A DNA stretch of 64,000 nt, from NCBI RefSeq assembly GCF_008704205.1, contig NZ_VXLC01000001.1:1178001-1242000 (forward strand), given 5' to 3'. The position numbers and the translations under genes were made by a program. Below, piece after piece: positions 32,677-42,660 of this stretch. This DNA is from Nocardia colli (GTDB lineage Bacteria > Actinomycetota > Actinomycetes > Mycobacteriales > Mycobacteriaceae). Each line of letters starts with the position of its first letter. Within the stretch, counting starts at the first letter, position 1. The notes under the pieces are model-generated. The model worked only from the letters and a program-made list of their open reading frames with translations. It was not told the DNA's origin and did not search any database.

Positions 32677-34248
32677 GTGAAAGCTCATTCTCGTCCTCGC
32701 ATCACCGCCGTCGCCGTCCTCTGTGCCGGCGTGCTGGCCGCAGGCTGCTCGTCCGCGGACTCGGCCGACTTCACCGCCACCAAGGATCAGCCGCTGGTGA
32801 TCTCCCTGGACGACCTGCTCGCCAAGACGGGTGGCAGCGCCGCCGTCCGCATCGCCGATCCGGAGCACGGCACGCTGAGCCGCCGGGTGGACGGCGCGGT
32901 CGTCTACACGCCGAAGGCCGGGTACACCGGATCCGACACCTTGAAGGTGACCACCACCGACGCGGTTCGCCTGTACACCACCGACATTCCGCCGCTCGGC
33001 GAGTTCGGCGGAACGACGGTGCAGGGCAGCGGCTTCGGCTCGGCCTGGACTCCGGTGCCCGGCAGCAAGGACGAGTTCTACGGCCTGACCGACCGCGGCC
33101 CGAACGTGGACGGCCCGGGCAAGAACGAGAAGCTTTCCCCGACCGCGAGTTTCGTGCCCAAGATCGGCAGGTTCAAGCTGGTCGGCACCCGCGCGGTGCT
33201 GCAATCGAGCCTGGACCTGCACACCAAGGCGGGCGTCCCGTTCAACGGGCAGGTCGATGTCGCCGCGAACACCGGCGAGACGATCAAGGACCTGGCCGGA
33301 AACGTGTTGCCGCCCACCGATCACGGCCTCGATCCGGAGGGCCTGGTCGCACTGCCCGACGGCACCTTCTGGGTCTCCGACGAATACGGCCCGTTCCTGG
33401 TGCATTTCGATGCCAAGGGCGGCGAGCTCGAGCGCCTCGCGCCGGGATCCGGCCTGCCCAAGGAGCTTTCGCTGCGCACCCCGAACCAGGGCATGGAGGG
33501 CCTGACCATCACGCCCGACGGCAGCACCCTCGTCGGCCTGGTGCAGAGCGCGCTGAACACGCCCGGTCTCAGCGGATCCGCGAAGGAGGTGCCGCTGACC
33601 CGGCTCGTCACCGTCGATCTGAAGACGAAGGCGCAGAAGGAATTCGTGGTTCCGCTGGAGAACCCGAAGAGCACCAAGGTCGCCGACTCGGAGGTCACCG
33701 CGTTGAGCGCGACCACCTTCCTGGTCGACGAGCGTGACGGCAATCTGGCGCCCAAGGCGGACAAGAAGCTGTGGACCGTCGACATCGCCAACGCCACCGA
33801 CGTCGGCCCCGACTCGAAAGTGCCCGGCGCGCACTACGATCCGGAACACGGCGGCCTGCTGATCGACGGCAAGCCACTGGAGACCCTGGTCGGCACCGTC
33901 TCCACCACCGACGGTGTCGCCGGACTGACCAAGGCGGGCGTCACCCCGGCGGCCAAGCCCAAGAACCTCGACCTGAACGGCTTGGTCAAGGATCTCGACG
34001 CCGACGGAAAGTTCTTCGGCCACGACAAGATCGAGGGCGTGGCCACCTTGGACGGCGGCAAGACGCTCTACATCTCCAACGACAGCGATTTCGGTCTGGC
34101 CGGTAGCAAGGGCGACCAGCCGCCGTTCGGGCTGAAGCCCAAGACGCTGCCCAACGGCGTGCAGGACAGCGGCGAGATCCTCTTCGTCGACACCACCAAG
34201 CTGCCGGCCAAGACCGCCGAGCACACCGTCAAGCTGACGGTGAAATAG
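32677..34248 (+). CDS. Lipoprotein with phytase-like esterase beta-propeller domain
   Basis: 523 residues. Lipobox LAAGC at about residues 20-25, so a membrane-attached lipoprotein. A short Ig-like segment (to about 90) is followed by the phytase-like domain: FGSAWTPVPGSKDEFYGLTD, RGPNVDGPG, DPEGLVALPDGTFWVSDEYG, EGLTITPDGSTL and KIEGVATLDGGKTLYISND. The family is described as esterase-like activity of phytase; substrates are mostly unknown phosphoesters. Convergent with DUF998, with adjacent stops (34248/34249). Confidence 0.88.
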   Translation: MKAHSRPRITAVAVLCAGVLAAGCSSADSADFTATKDQPLVISLDDLLAKTGGSAAVRIADPEHGTLSRRVDGAVVYTPKAGYTGSDTLKVTTTDAVRLYTTDIPPLGEFGGTTVQGSGFGSAWTPVPGSKDEFYGLTDRGPNVDGPGKNEKLSPTASFVPKIGRFKLVGTRAVLQSSLDLHTKAGVPFNGQVDVAANTGETIKDLAGNVLPPTDHGLDPEGLVALPDGTFWVSDEYGPFLVHFDAKGGELERLAPGSGLPKELSLRTPNQGMEGLTITPDGSTLVGLVQSALNTPGLSGSAKEVPLTRLVTVDLKTKAQKEFVVPLENPKSTKVADSEVTALSATTFLVDERDGNLAPKADKKLWTVDIANATDVGPDSKVPGAHYDPEHGGLLIDGKPLETLVGTVSTTDGVAGLTKAGVTPAAKPKNLDLNGLVKDLDADGKFFGHDKIEGVATLDGGKTLYISNDSDFGLAGSKGDQPPFGLKPKTLPNGVQDSGEILFVDTTKLPAKTAEHTVKLTVK

Positions 34249-34950
34249 CTAGTCGTTCGGGTCGATCCACTCCCGGCCTTCGAGGATGACCGCCGCGGCC
34301 AGCGTGATCAGCCACAGCGACATCGACCCGACCTGGATCCGCTGGGCGATGCCGAGCGCGTAATTGCCGGGCAGGTTGTCGGCGACCAGCATCCACACGG
34401 TCGCCGCCGACCCGACCACCAGCACGACCAGCCCGGCCTCGCGCAGGATCCGCCAGCGGTGATAGCGGAAAGCGGCCAGGCTGAACGCGAAGGTGGCGAC
34501 GGCGATCGAGGTGACCGCGATGGTGCTCGACAGTGCGTGCGGCTGGTGTAATTGCGGGAAAAGCTCGCTGCCGCCGCCGCACCCACTGTCGCTCGCGGTG
34601 CAGTCCTTCAGGGGTAGCAACACATCGGCGATCGTGGCCGCGCCGAAGCAGAACAGCGCGACCCAGCCGATCGTGGTGAACCGGCGGCGCGGGAAAATCA
34701 GCAGTCCGCCGATCGCGGCGGGGATCAGCACCGCGCCGACGATCTTGTCGGCGGTCGCGAACACCGCACGGTATGGCTTTCCCTCGGCGTCCAGCTCGCT
34801 GAGGAACGAGTTGACCGGGTCGACGTCGATCTTCAGCACGAACTCCAGCACCCAGGACGAGTAGCAGACTCCCGCGATCAGGATTGCCGCCGCGATCACC
34901 AAGGACGCCACCCGCACGCGCCGTTCGGCGATCTTTTGGCTATCTGTCAC
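34249..34950 (-). CDS. DUF998 membrane protein
   Basis: 233 residues with about six hydrophobic segments. DUF998 pattern: VNSFLSELDAEGKPYRAVF after the first helix, a loop LLPLKDCTASDSGCGG with the family Cys residues, and HQPHALSSTIAVTSIA with conserved His. Function of the family is unknown; it is an integral membrane protein. Its stop abuts that of the preceding gene. Confidence 0.85.
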   Translation of the reverse strand: MTDSQKIAERRVRVASLVIAAAILIAGVCYSSWVLEFVLKIDVDPVNSFLSELDAEGKPYRAVFATADKIVGAVLIPAAIGGLLIFPRRRFTTIGWVALFCFGAATIADVLLPLKDCTASDSGCGGGSELFPQLHQPHALSSTIAVTSIAVATFAFSLAAFRYHRWRILREAGLVVLVVGSAATVWMLVADNLPGNYALGIAQRIQVGSMSLWLITLAAAVILEGREWIDPND

Positions 34951-35100
34951 GGACCCATTCTCCTACCTGCCACTGGACCGATGTTCAAACCGTAGGTCAG
35001 TGCGGCGGCCGAGTCATGGGATCACCACCGCGATGGGATCAAACACACGCCTTTGCCACGCACTACACAGGCTCCTGTCAGGTTCGGCGGACAGGCTGTC

Positions 35101-35115
35101 AGTGAAGCGTTCACT
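35101..35115. promoter_or_regulatory. Palindromic operator candidate before the 37-residue ORF
   Basis: AGTGAA-GCG-TTCACT, perfect 6-bp arms, ends two bases before the AGGAGG of the small gene at 35127, so a bound protein would block expression. A direct repeat of CTGTC lies just upstream (GGACAGGCTGTCAG). Confidence 0.5.
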
Positions 35116-35126
35116 AGGAGGTCCCC

Positions 35127-35240
35127 ATGATCGGCTACGCAACCGCTGCCGCCGGAGTCATCGTGATGACGGTGATGGTGGCGTCGAGCTACCTCGCCGC
35201 CCATGCCCCGCGCACATTGGTCCGGGTCAAGTCCCGCTAG
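35127..35240 (+). CDS. 37-residue single-pass membrane microprotein
   Basis: ATG is preceded by AGGAGG with 5-base spacing, among the best ribosome-binding sites in the window. The product starts MIGYATAAAGVIVMTVMVAS, one hydrophobic helix, and ends with a basic tail RTLVRVKSR. Its last 14 bases overlap the 3' end of vsr on the opposite strand. No family is recognised; hydrophobic plus basic could mean a membrane regulator or a small toxin of the type-I kind. The operator-like palindrome upstream supports it as a real gene. Confidence 0.6.
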   Translation: MIGYATAAAGVIVMTVMVASSYLAAHAPRTLVRVKSR

Positions 35241-35721
35241 TCCGGCCCAGCGCGGCCTGCACCCGATCGGCCGCGGCGCCGGATTCCTCGTGCTCCCACA
35301 CCCGGATCACCTGCCAGCCCGCCTCGATCAGCGCCGCGTCGGTCGCCCGGTCCCGGGCCACGTTGCCGGCCAGCTTGGCGGCCCACCATTCCGCGTTGTT
35401 GCGCGGATCGGTGGCGTGTTGCGGACAGCGATGCCAGAAGCAGCCGTCTACGTAGACCGCGACCTGAAGTCGCGGGAACACCAGATCGGCGCGCCGCCGC
35501 TGCCCCCGGATCGGTGCCCGATCGACGAAATACCGCAGCCCGCGCCGGTGCAGTTCGCGACGTAAGGCCAGCTCAGGCTTGGTTCCGGTGCGTCGCTGCT
35601 TGGACATGCGGGCACTGGTCGCCGCGTCGGTGGTGGGGCGCTGCGCGGGTTTCGGAAATCGTTGCGCGTCCTCGGGCGCGTCGCCGGACGAACCCGGCGC
35701 CGCATCCGATCGCCGGCTCAT
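35227..35721 (-). CDS. vsr: Very short patch repair endonuclease (Vsr)
   Basis: Nicks 5' of the T in T:G mismatches made by deamination of 5-methylcytosine. 164 residues. Core: MSKQRRTGTKPELALRRELH, LRYFVDRAPIRGQRRRADLV, VYVDGCFWHRCPQHAT (catalytic Asp and zinc/His cluster), then NAEWWAAKLAGNVARDR and GWQVIRVWEHE. The N-terminal 40 residues are an extra Ala/Ser-rich tail. Its ATG overlaps the stop of the methyltransferase gene (ATGA), so the two are coupled. Confidence 0.95.
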   Translation of the reverse strand: MSRRSDAAPGSSGDAPEDAQRFPKPAQRPTTDAATSARMSKQRRTGTKPELALRRELHRRGLRYFVDRAPIRGQRRRADLVFPRLQVAVYVDGCFWHRCPQHATDPRNNAEWWAAKLAGNVARDRATDAALIEAGWQVIRVWEHEESGAAADRVQAALGRTSGT

Positions 35722-36866
35722 GCCGCCCAGCCACCCATCCGATCGAGATGGCTCTCCACGTCGTCGAGGAAGCCCGGCGGAAACCGCAGGCTGCCCATGC
35801 TGGTCCGGCGCAGGAACCCGGCGGTCGCCCGGGCCGAGAGCAGCCGCGAGTCGGTGAGGAAGTTGCGCAGATCCTCGTACGGTTCGTGCACCGGCCAGGT
35901 CGAGACCGGCACCCGATAGGCCACCCCGTTGTGCCCCCAGGCCGCCACCGGCCACGGCGTTCCCGGCGGTAGCGGCTGGTCACCGGGAATCGGATGCAGC
36001 GGTGCCGCCAGCCGGGAGCCGACCCAGTCGGCCATCCGCACGCTCACCGCATTGCCGACCAGCTTCCATCGATGCCCCTGCCGGACGCCGAGCACCTCAC
36101 CGGCGGGCGCGGTCCAATCGGCGTCGAAGCCTTGCAGCCGTTCCACATCGACCAGACCGGGCGTGACGATCTCGCCGGACGGCAGCCGCACCGCGGGCGG
36201 ACTGGCGATGCCGAGCGCGGATCCGCCCTTCACCGTCGGCACCGCGTTCACCGCCCAGCCGAGCCCGCGCACGCCCTCGGTCCAGTAGAACCCGCACGGG
36301 TCGCGATCGGGGTCGCCGACGATCCGCGGCCCCGCGTCGTCGCCGAACAGCACCCCGCGCGGGTCCTCGGTCCTGGAGGCCAGCATCAAGACCCGCTGAC
36401 GGCGCTGTGGCAGGCCGAACGCCCGCGCGTCCACCACCCGATAAGCCCAGGTGTAGCCGAGCTCCTCCAGGGCCGTGGTGATGTGCCGCATCGCCGCGCC
36501 GCGACCGAGCTGCAACATGAACGGGACGTTCTCGATCAGCAGCCAGCGCGGCCCGCGCTTGCGCCGCACCAGCCGGAACACCTCGTCGACCAGGCCCGAC
36601 CGCTTGCCGGTGATGCCCGCGGTGCGTCCGGCCTGGGACAGGTCCTGGCAGGGGAAACCGGCCGCGACCAGCTCGGTGCCTGCGGGTAGCGCGCGCAGGC
36701 CGGTGATGTCGGAATGCAGTGGCACATCAGGGAACCGGGCGGCCAGCACCCCCTGTGCGCCCGCGTCGATCTCGCACAGCAGCTCGGTCTGCCAGCCGTT
36801 ATGGCCGAGGCCGAGCTCGAGCCCGCCGATCCCGGCGGACAGCCCGACCATCCGCGCGCCCGTCAC
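35718..36866 (-). CDS. dcm: DNA (cytosine-5) methyltransferase (Dcm type)
   Basis: 382 residues. Motif I GLSAGIGGLELGLGHNGW (AdoMet), motif IV with the catalytic Cys in AAGFPCQDLSQAGRTAG, motif VI LLIENVPF, motif VIII LPQRRQRVLM and motif X KLVGNAVSVRMADW. GTG 36866 has GGAAGGGA upstream; 5' extensions lack homology. Paired with vsr and without an adjacent restriction endonuclease, so either an orphan Dcm-like enzyme or a system whose nuclease was lost. The recognition site cannot be read from sequence. Confidence 0.94.
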   Translation of the reverse strand: MTGARMVGLSAGIGGLELGLGHNGWQTELLCEIDAGAQGVLAARFPDVPLHSDITGLRALPAGTELVAAGFPCQDLSQAGRTAGITGKRSGLVDEVFRLVRRKRGPRWLLIENVPFMLQLGRGAAMRHITTALEELGYTWAYRVVDARAFGLPQRRQRVLMLASRTEDPRGVLFGDDAGPRIVGDPDRDPCGFYWTEGVRGLGWAVNAVPTVKGGSALGIASPPAVRLPSGEIVTPGLVDVERLQGFDADWTAPAGEVLGVRQGHRWKLVGNAVSVRMADWVGSRLAAPLHPIPGDQPLPPGTPWPVAAWGHNGVAYRVPVSTWPVHEPYEDLRNFLTDSRLLSARATAGFLRRTSMGSLRFPPGFLDDVESHLDRMGGWAA

Positions 36867-37243
36867 CGACCGTCCCTTCCTCGCGTCTTCGGTCGAGACG
36901 CCGCCGACGTCGCCCCGTGCCCGGGGAGAGGTTACTCGAGTTGCCGGGTGCCGGTCGCGAACAGCGCCATGACGGCGTGACCGAGCGACCGCGAAGGTCG
37001 CCTGGTACCGTCCGCGTGTCAGCAACTCGATCGGTCTGCTGCTGCTCGATAATGCTTATCGGCCGATCGACTATGCGGCCCTGATGACAGGCTCGGCAGG
37101 CTGATCTGCCTGCGCTCCAGCGCTATACGCGCGGATGCCGCCCCACGTGCTAGGCGGCGCGTCCGCATGCGAAATGCAACTGCTCCACAAGGTTTTGAGC
37201 TCGACAAATTTCTTAGTCGTCACGCTAGGGAAAGTGAGCGAAC
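36867..37243. promoter_or_regulatory. Divergent spacer between dcm and the KAS gene
   Basis: 377 bases without a convincing gene. It must hold the promoters of both units. A small GC-rich inverted repeat (GCCGCC...GGCGGC) lies near 37136-37156; the stretch before the KAS start (AGTGAGCGAAC) is a weak ribosome-binding site. Confidence 0.4.
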
Positions 37244-38491
37244 ATGCAGATACCTTCGAAAAACAGGAGCTTTCCCAACGTCGTCGTGACCAGCCTGGCC
37301 GCGACGACCTCGATCGCGGGCGACGTCGACTCGACCTGGAAAGGCCTGCTCAACGGCGAGAGCGGCATCGACGTCCTGGAGGACAGCTTCATCGAGCAGT
37401 TCGAGCTGCCGGTCCGCATCGGCGGTCACCTGAAGGTCTCCCCGGCCGACAGTCTCACCCGGGTCGAGGCGCGCACCCTGTCCTACGTGGAGCAGATGGC
37501 CACCGTGCTGAGCCGTGAGGTGTGGCGCAACGCGGGCAGCCCGGAGGTGGACAAGACCCGGCTCGGCGTCGCCATCGGCACCGGACTCGGCGGCGGCGAG
37601 TACATCATCGACGCCCGCGACCGGATCAAAAACGGTGGCTACCGCAAGATTTCGCCGCTGACCGTGCAGCGGATCATGCCCAACGGCTCGGCCGCGTGCG
37701 TCGGCATCGAGCTCGGCGCGGGAGCGGGCGTGGTGACGCCGGTATCGGCCTGCTCGTCCGGCTCGGAGGCGATCGCCAACGCGTGGCAGATGATCGTGAT
37801 GGGCGACGCCGACATGGTGGTCACCGGCGGCGTCGAGGGTTCCATCCAGGCGGTGCCGATCGCGGCGTTCACCATGATGCGCGCGATGAGCACCCGCAAC
37901 CACGATCCGAAGAGCGCCTCGCGCCCGTTCGACACCGACCGCGACGGCTTCGTGTTCGGCGAGGCGGGCGCGATGATGATCATCGAGACCGAGGAACACG
38001 CCAAGGCGCGCGGCGCGACCATCCACGCGCGAATCATGGGGGCGGGCATCACTTCCGACGCCTTCCACCTGGTCGCGCCCGATCTGGAGGGCAAGGGTGC
38101 GGCGCGCGCGATGACCAGGGCGATCGAGAAGGCCGGGCTGACGAAAAAAGATGTGACGCACGTCAACGCGCACGCCACCGCGACGCCGATCGGGGATACC
38201 GCTGAGGCGCAAGCCATTTCGTCGGCGGTGGGCAACCACGCCTCGGTCTACGCGCCGAAATCCGCACTCGGGCACTCGATCGGCGCGGTCGGCGCGCTCG
38301 AGTCCGTGATCACCGTGCTGTCCATTCGCGACGGCATCGTCCCGCCCACCCTGAATCTGGACAATCAGGACCCGCAAATCGATCTCGACGTGGTCAAGGG
38401 CCAGAGCCGGCCGGGTCGGATCGATTACGCCGTGAACAACTCGTTCGGTTTCGGCGGACACAACGTAGCGATCGCCTTCGGGCGGTACTGA
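37244..38491 (+). CDS. 3-oxoacyl-ACP synthase, KasA/KasB type
   Basis: Claisen condensation of acyl-ACP with malonyl-ACP in FAS-II chain extension. 415 residues, the size of mycobacterial KasA. Catalytic Cys170 in [12 protein letters not shown], His in VNAHATATP and His in [12 protein letters not shown]; the C-terminal FGFGGHN loop is present. Followed after about 105 bases by an FAAL gene, so the pair could make and activate a long acyl chain, for example the mycolic acid meromycolate. The assignment to KasA rather than KasB cannot be made here. Confidence 0.92.
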   Translation: MQIPSKNRSFPNVVVTSLAATTSIAGDVDSTWKGLLNGESGIDVLEDSFIEQFELPVRIGGHLKVSPADSLTRVEARTLSYVEQMATVLSREVWRNAGSPEVDKTRLGVAIGTGLGGGEYIIDARDRIKNGGYRKISPLTVQRIMPNGSAACVGIELGAGAGVVTPVSACSSGSEAIANAWQMIVMGDADMVVTGGVEGSIQAVPIAAFTMMRAMSTRNHDPKSASRPFDTDRDGFVFGEAGAMMIIETEEHAKARGATIHARIMGAGITSDAFHLVAPDLEGKGAARAMTRAIEKAGLTKKDVTHVNAHATATPIGDTAEAQAISSAVGNHASVYAPKSALGHSIGAVGALESVITVLSIRDGIVPPTLNLDNQDPQIDLDVVKGQSRPGRIDYAVNNSFGFGGHNVAIAFGRY

Positions 38492-38597
38492 GCGTCGGAA
38501 GGCTGCGCACCTGCTAGCCTTCCCGACGCTTCGTTATCGACCTGTGTTCGGTGTAACTGCACGGCCTGTGTGCGTGCTTTGGCAAAAGGATAAGGCG

Positions 38598-40520
38598 ATG
38601 ATCGACGAGACCTTCGACGACTATTTGGACGACCAGGGCAATATCAAAATCCGCGGTGACAAGACCCTGATCGACTTCGTCGACAAGCACAGCGCGGAGA
38701 ACGGCGACGACCTCGCCTACCGCTATATCGACTATTCGCGGGAACGCGACGGCGAGTACCACGAGCTGACCTGGCGGCAGTTCGGTGTCCGGCTACGAGC
38801 CGTCGCGGCTCGACTGCAACAGGTGACCCAGCCCGGTGACCGGGTGGCGATTCTGGCGCCGCAGGGACTCGACTATGTCGTCTCCATTTTCGCGGCCGTC
38901 TACGCGGGCAATATCGCGGTGCCGCTGTTCGACCCGGAGGAGCAGGGGCACACCGACCGGCTCACCGCGGTGCTCAGCGACTGCACGCCGGCGGCGATCC
39001 TCACGGTCGGCTCCGCGGCGGGCGGTGTGCGGAACTTCTTCCGGCATCTGCCCGCGGCGCAACGGCCGCGGATTATTGCGGTGGAAGCGATTCCGGACAG
39101 CGTCGGCGCGATGTGGGTGCGGCCCGATATCAATATCGACAGTGTGGCCTACCTGCAATACACCTCCGGCTCCACCAGAACGCCTGCGGGCGTGGAGATC
39201 ACGCACCGGGCGGTCGGCACCAATCTGTTGCAGATGATCGATGCCATTGGCGTGAAAGAGAATTCGCGCGGCGTCACCTGGCTGCCGCTGTTCCACGACA
39301 TGGGGCTGCTGTGCGTGATTCTGCCGACCGTCGGCGGCGGATTCATCACCATTATGTCGCCGAGCGCGTTCGTCCGCCGCCCCTATCGCTGGATCAAGGA
39401 ACTGGCCGCCGCCTCCGACGGCGCCGGAACTTTCGCCGCGGCACCGAATTTCGCGTTCGAGCACGCGGCGGCGCGAGGTAAGCCGAAGCCGGGCGAAGAA
39501 CTCGACCTGTCGAATGTGATCGGGTTGATCAACGGCAGCGAGCCGGTGTCGGTGTCCTCGATGAAGAAGTTCAACGAGGCGTTCGCGCCGTACGGCCTGC
39601 CGAAGACGACGATCAAGCCCTGCTACGGCATGGCCGAGGCGACGCTGTTCGTGTCGGCGACCAAGGCCGAGGACGAGGCCAGGGTGGTGTATGTCGACCG
39701 CGCCCAACTGAATTCGGGCCGGATGGTCGAGGTCGAGCCGGACGCCGACAATGCGATCGCCCAGGTGTCCTGTGGATATGTGGCGTTGTCGCAGTGGGCC
39801 ACCATCGTCGATCCGGACACCGGCGTCGAGCGCGCGGACGGCGAGGTCGGCGAGATCTGGCTGCACGGCGAGAACATGGGCATCGGCTACTGGGGTAAGC
39901 CCGACGAGACCGCGGCCACCTTCCAGGCCAAGCTGGCCGCCCGGCAGCCGGACGGCAGTCACGCGGCGGGCACGCCCGAGGACGCGCACTGGATGCGCAC
40001 CGGCGACTACGGCGCGTACCTCGACGGCGAGCTCTACATCACCGGCCGGGTGAAGGACCTGGTCATCGTCGACGGGCGCAATCACTACCCGCAGGACCTG
40101 GAGTTCTCGGCGCAGGAATCCAGCACCGCGCTGCGACCCGGTTTCGTCGCGGCATTCTCGGTGCCCGCCAACGAACTTCCGGCGCTGGTCTTCGAGAAGG
40201 GCAGCCACTCCGGCCTGAAGTTCGACGCCGACGACAACTCCGAGCAGTTGGTCATCGTCGCCGAACGCAACACCGGCGCGGGCAAGCTGGAGACCGAACC
40301 GGTCGCCGACACCGTGCGCGCGGCCGTCTCCCAGCGGCACGGCGTCACCGTGCGGGACGTGCTGCTGGTGCCCGCGGGTTCGATTCCGCGGACCTCCAGC
40401 GGCAAGATCGCCCGCCGGGCCTGCCGGGCCGCGTATCTGGACGGCACGCTGCGCGGTGGCTACCAGCAGCAGGCCTTCCCGGACGCGCCGGCCGAGCGGG
40501 AAAGCGCGGGCGTCCGCTAG
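38598..40520 (+). CDS. FadD32-like long-chain fatty acyl-AMP ligase (FAAL)
   Basis: Adenylates a fatty acid and hands it to an ACP or polyketide synthase instead of CoA. 640 residues. A3-like motif [25 protein letters not shown] (Tyr-Thr-Ser-Gly-Ser-Thr-Arg), [10 protein letters not shown], the FAAL-type [38 protein letters not shown] and the C-terminal catalytic Lys in [13 protein letters not shown]. FadD32 loads meromycolate on Pks13; no pks13 lies in this window, so the partner is elsewhere or this is a specialised FAAL. ATG 38598 begins the homology ([18 protein letters not shown]). Confidence 0.92.
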   Translation: MIDETFDDYLDDQGNIKIRGDKTLIDFVDKHSAENGDDLAYRYIDYSRERDGEYHELTWRQFGVRLRAVAARLQQVTQPGDRVAILAPQGLDYVVSIFAAVYAGNIAVPLFDPEEQGHTDRLTAVLSDCTPAAILTVGSAAGGVRNFFRHLPAAQRPRIIAVEAIPDSVGAMWVRPDINIDSVAYLQYTSGSTRTPAGVEITHRAVGTNLLQMIDAIGVKENSRGVTWLPLFHDMGLLCVILPTVGGGFITIMSPSAFVRRPYRWIKELAAASDGAGTFAAAPNFAFEHAAARGKPKPGEELDLSNVIGLINGSEPVSVSSMKKFNEAFAPYGLPKTTIKPCYGMAEATLFVSATKAEDEARVVYVDRAQLNSGRMVEVEPDADNAIAQVSCGYVALSQWATIVDPDTGVERADGEVGEIWLHGENMGIGYWGKPDETAATFQAKLAARQPDGSHAAGTPEDAHWMRTGDYGAYLDGELYITGRVKDLVIVDGRNHYPQDLEFSAQESSTALRPGFVAAFSVPANELPALVFEKGSHSGLKFDADDNSEQLVIVAERNTGAGKLETEPVADTVRAAVSQRHGVTVRDVLLVPAGSIPRTSSGKIARRACRAAYLDGTLRGGYQQQAFPDAPAERESAGVR

Positions 40521-40551
40521 AGCCGGACCTCGTTCGAATATTCGAATTCAC

Positions 40552-40586
40552 CGACCTCGGCGCCCAGGATCTGGGCGCCGAGGTCG
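40552..40586 (+). terminator. Terminator of the KAS-FAAL unit
   Basis: Perfect 16-bp stem CGACCTCGGCGCCCAG / CTGGGCGCCGAGGTCG with a 3-base loop, followed by TTTCGTT; a classic intrinsic terminator 31 bases after the stop. Confidence 0.93.
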
Positions 40587-40836
40587 TTTCGTTACGCGCG
40601 TCACCCCTTGACCTGAAGATTACTCGAGGTTGTTTGCTTGCTCCATGACGGACAGCGCGACCTGCGGACAAGCGGTGATATCCAGCACGAACGCGGCCGC
40701 GGGGGAATCGGCGGGGCCGGAAAATCGGTTGGCTGATCGGGGCGATGCTGCCACCCTGAAATGTCGGACCTGGGTGCGAACATCACCGAGTGCGCCGGTT
40801 CTCGCCACCACCATCCACAGACCTCTAGGGGGCACT

Positions 40837-42660
40837 ATGTCAGTTGCACTGGATGTCGCGACCGCCGATCCGGAGGCCGACAGACCGGAGCGGCCCGCCG
40901 CGTCCGCGCCGGGCCGCCTGCAATCGCTGCGCCGTTTCTGGCCGTACGTGCGCCCGTACCGGCGTGCGCTGCTCGGCGCGACCACGCTCGCGGTCCTCTC
41001 GTCGCTGACCGCCATCGTCATCCCGTTGATCATCGCCAAGATCATCGACGGACCGATCGCGCACCGCGATTTCGCCGGTGTACTCGCGCCGGTCGCGCTG
41101 GTGCTCGCGCTCGGCTTGCTGGAGGCCTTCGGCGTGTGGGGCCGCCGCTGGCTGGTGTCCAAGCCGGCCACCATGGTCGAGATCACCATGCGCGCCAAGA
41201 TCTTCCGCAAGTTGCAGTCGCTGGCGATCGGACGCCACGACGCCTGGGAGTCGGGTCAGCTGCTCTCGCGCGCGGTCGACGACATGGCCACCCTGCGCCG
41301 CTTCGTCGCGTTCGCCGGGCCGTTCCTGATCATCCACTTCGTGCTGATCCCGGTCGGCCTGGTGGTGCTGCTGTTCCTGAACTGGCAGATCGGGCTGATC
41401 TTCGTGATCATCGCGATCCCGTTGACCTACATCTGCGTTCGGTTCGAGCGCGAGTACTCGATCGCGTCGCGACGGTCGCAGGACCAGTCCGGCGACCTGG
41501 CCACCACCGCCGAGGAATCGGCGCAGGGCGTGCGCGTGCTGAAGGCGTTCGGCCGCGGCGTGTTCTTCGGCGGCCGGTTCCTCGCGCAGTCACGCGAGTT
41601 GCAGAAGACCGAGATGTTCAAGGTGCGCCTGGACGCGCGGCTGTGGTCGGCCATGACCGGCCTGCCGCAGCTGGCCATCGCGTTCGCGCTCGGCTACGGC
41701 GGCTACGCCGTGGTGCAGGGCTCGATGACGCTCGGCACCCTGGTCGCGGCGATCACCCTCGCCAACTTCCTGCAGTGGCCGATCATCTGGACCGGCTTCC
41801 TGCTGGCCGAGCTGAACGACGCGCGCACCGCGGGCGATCGGTACTGGGAGATCATCGACACCCCGGTCGACATCGCCGACCCGGCCGATCCGGTGGAACT
41901 GCCGGAGACGGTGGTCGGCGAATTGCGGCTGGAGGGCGTGAAGTTCGCCTTCCCGGACGCGAAAGGGGAGGTGCTGCACGATGTTTCGCTCAAGATCCGC
42001 CCCGGTGAGACGGTCGCGCTGGTCGGCGCGACCGGTAGCGGAAAGACCGCGCTGCTCAACCTGATTCCGCGGCTCTACGACGTGTCCGGCGGCGTGATCA
42101 CCATCGACGGCATCGACATCGCGACCATGCGGCTGGCCGATCTGCGCTCGCTGGTGTCGGTCGCTTTCGAGGAGCCGGTGCTGTTCTCGGCGAGCGTGCG
42201 GGAGAACGTCGCGCTCGGCGACCCGTCCGCCACCGACGCCGACGTGCGGCGCGCGCTGGACGTCGCGCAGGCCACCGAGTTCGTGGACCACCTGCCGTGG
42301 GGACTGGACACCAGGATCGGCGAGCAGGGACTGAGCCTGTCCGGCGGTCAGCGGCAGCGACTCGCGCTGGCCCGCGCCGTGTTGAGCGGGGCGGGGGAGG
42401 GCAATCGCACCCGGATCATGGTGCTCGACGATCCGCTGTCCGCGCTGGATGTGGAAACCGAAGAGCGGGTGCAGGAACGGCTGCGCACCGTGCTGGCCGG
42501 CGCGACCACCCTGCTCGTCGCGCATCGCCCCTCGACGGCCGCGCTGGCCGACCGGGTCGCGGTGCTGGCCGACGGCCGGATCGTCGCCGAGGGCACCCAC
42601 GATCAACTGCTGCGCAGCAGCAGCCGATATCGAGAACTGATGGGAGGTGAGGAGCAGTGA
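40837..42660 (+). CDS. Heterodimeric ABC exporter subunit with degenerate ATPase site
   Basis: 607 residues: six membrane helices (about 25-310) and a nucleotide-binding domain. Walker A GATGSGKT, signature LSGGQRQR and the switch His in AHRPST are intact. The Q-loop reads SVAFEEPVLF (Glu for Gln) and Walker B reads MVLDDPLSALD (Asp for the catalytic Glu), so one site is degenerate. The GTGA overlap with the next gene, whose site is consensus, shows a heterodimer of the BmrCD or TM287/288 kind. ATG 40837 has TAGGGGGC upstream. Substrate unknown, drug or lipid. Confidence 0.93.
   Translation: MSVALDVATADPEADRPERPAASAPGRLQSLRRFWPYVRPYRRALLGATTLAVLSSLTAIVIPLIIAKIIDGPIAHRDFAGVLAPVALVLALGLLEAFGVWGRRWLVSKPATMVEITMRAKIFRKLQSLAIGRHDAWESGQLLSRAVDDMATLRRFVAFAGPFLIIHFVLIPVGLVVLLFLNWQIGLIFVIIAIPLTYICVRFEREYSIASRRSQDQSGDLATTAEESAQGVRVLKAFGRGVFFGGRFLAQSRELQKTEMFKVRLDARLWSAMTGLPQLAIAFALGYGGYAVVQGSMTLGTLVAAITLANFLQWPIIWTGFLLAELNDARTAGDRYWEIIDTPVDIADPADPVELPETVVGELRLEGVKFAFPDAKGEVLHDVSLKIRPGETVALVGATGSGKTALLNLIPRLYDVSGGVITIDGIDIATMRLADLRSLVSVAFEEPVLFSASVRENVALGDPSATDADVRRALDVAQATEFVDHLPWGLDTRIGEQGLSLSGGQRQRLALARAVLSGAGEGNRTRIMVLDDPLSALDVETEERVQERLRTVLAGATTLLVAHRPSTAALADRVAVLADGRIVAEGTHDQLLRSSSRYRELMGGEEQ

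Noticed and set aside
35722..35955. Longer Vsr N-terminus
   Set aside because: It overlaps the methyltransferase gene in another frame; the ATGA overlap at 35721 is the natural start.
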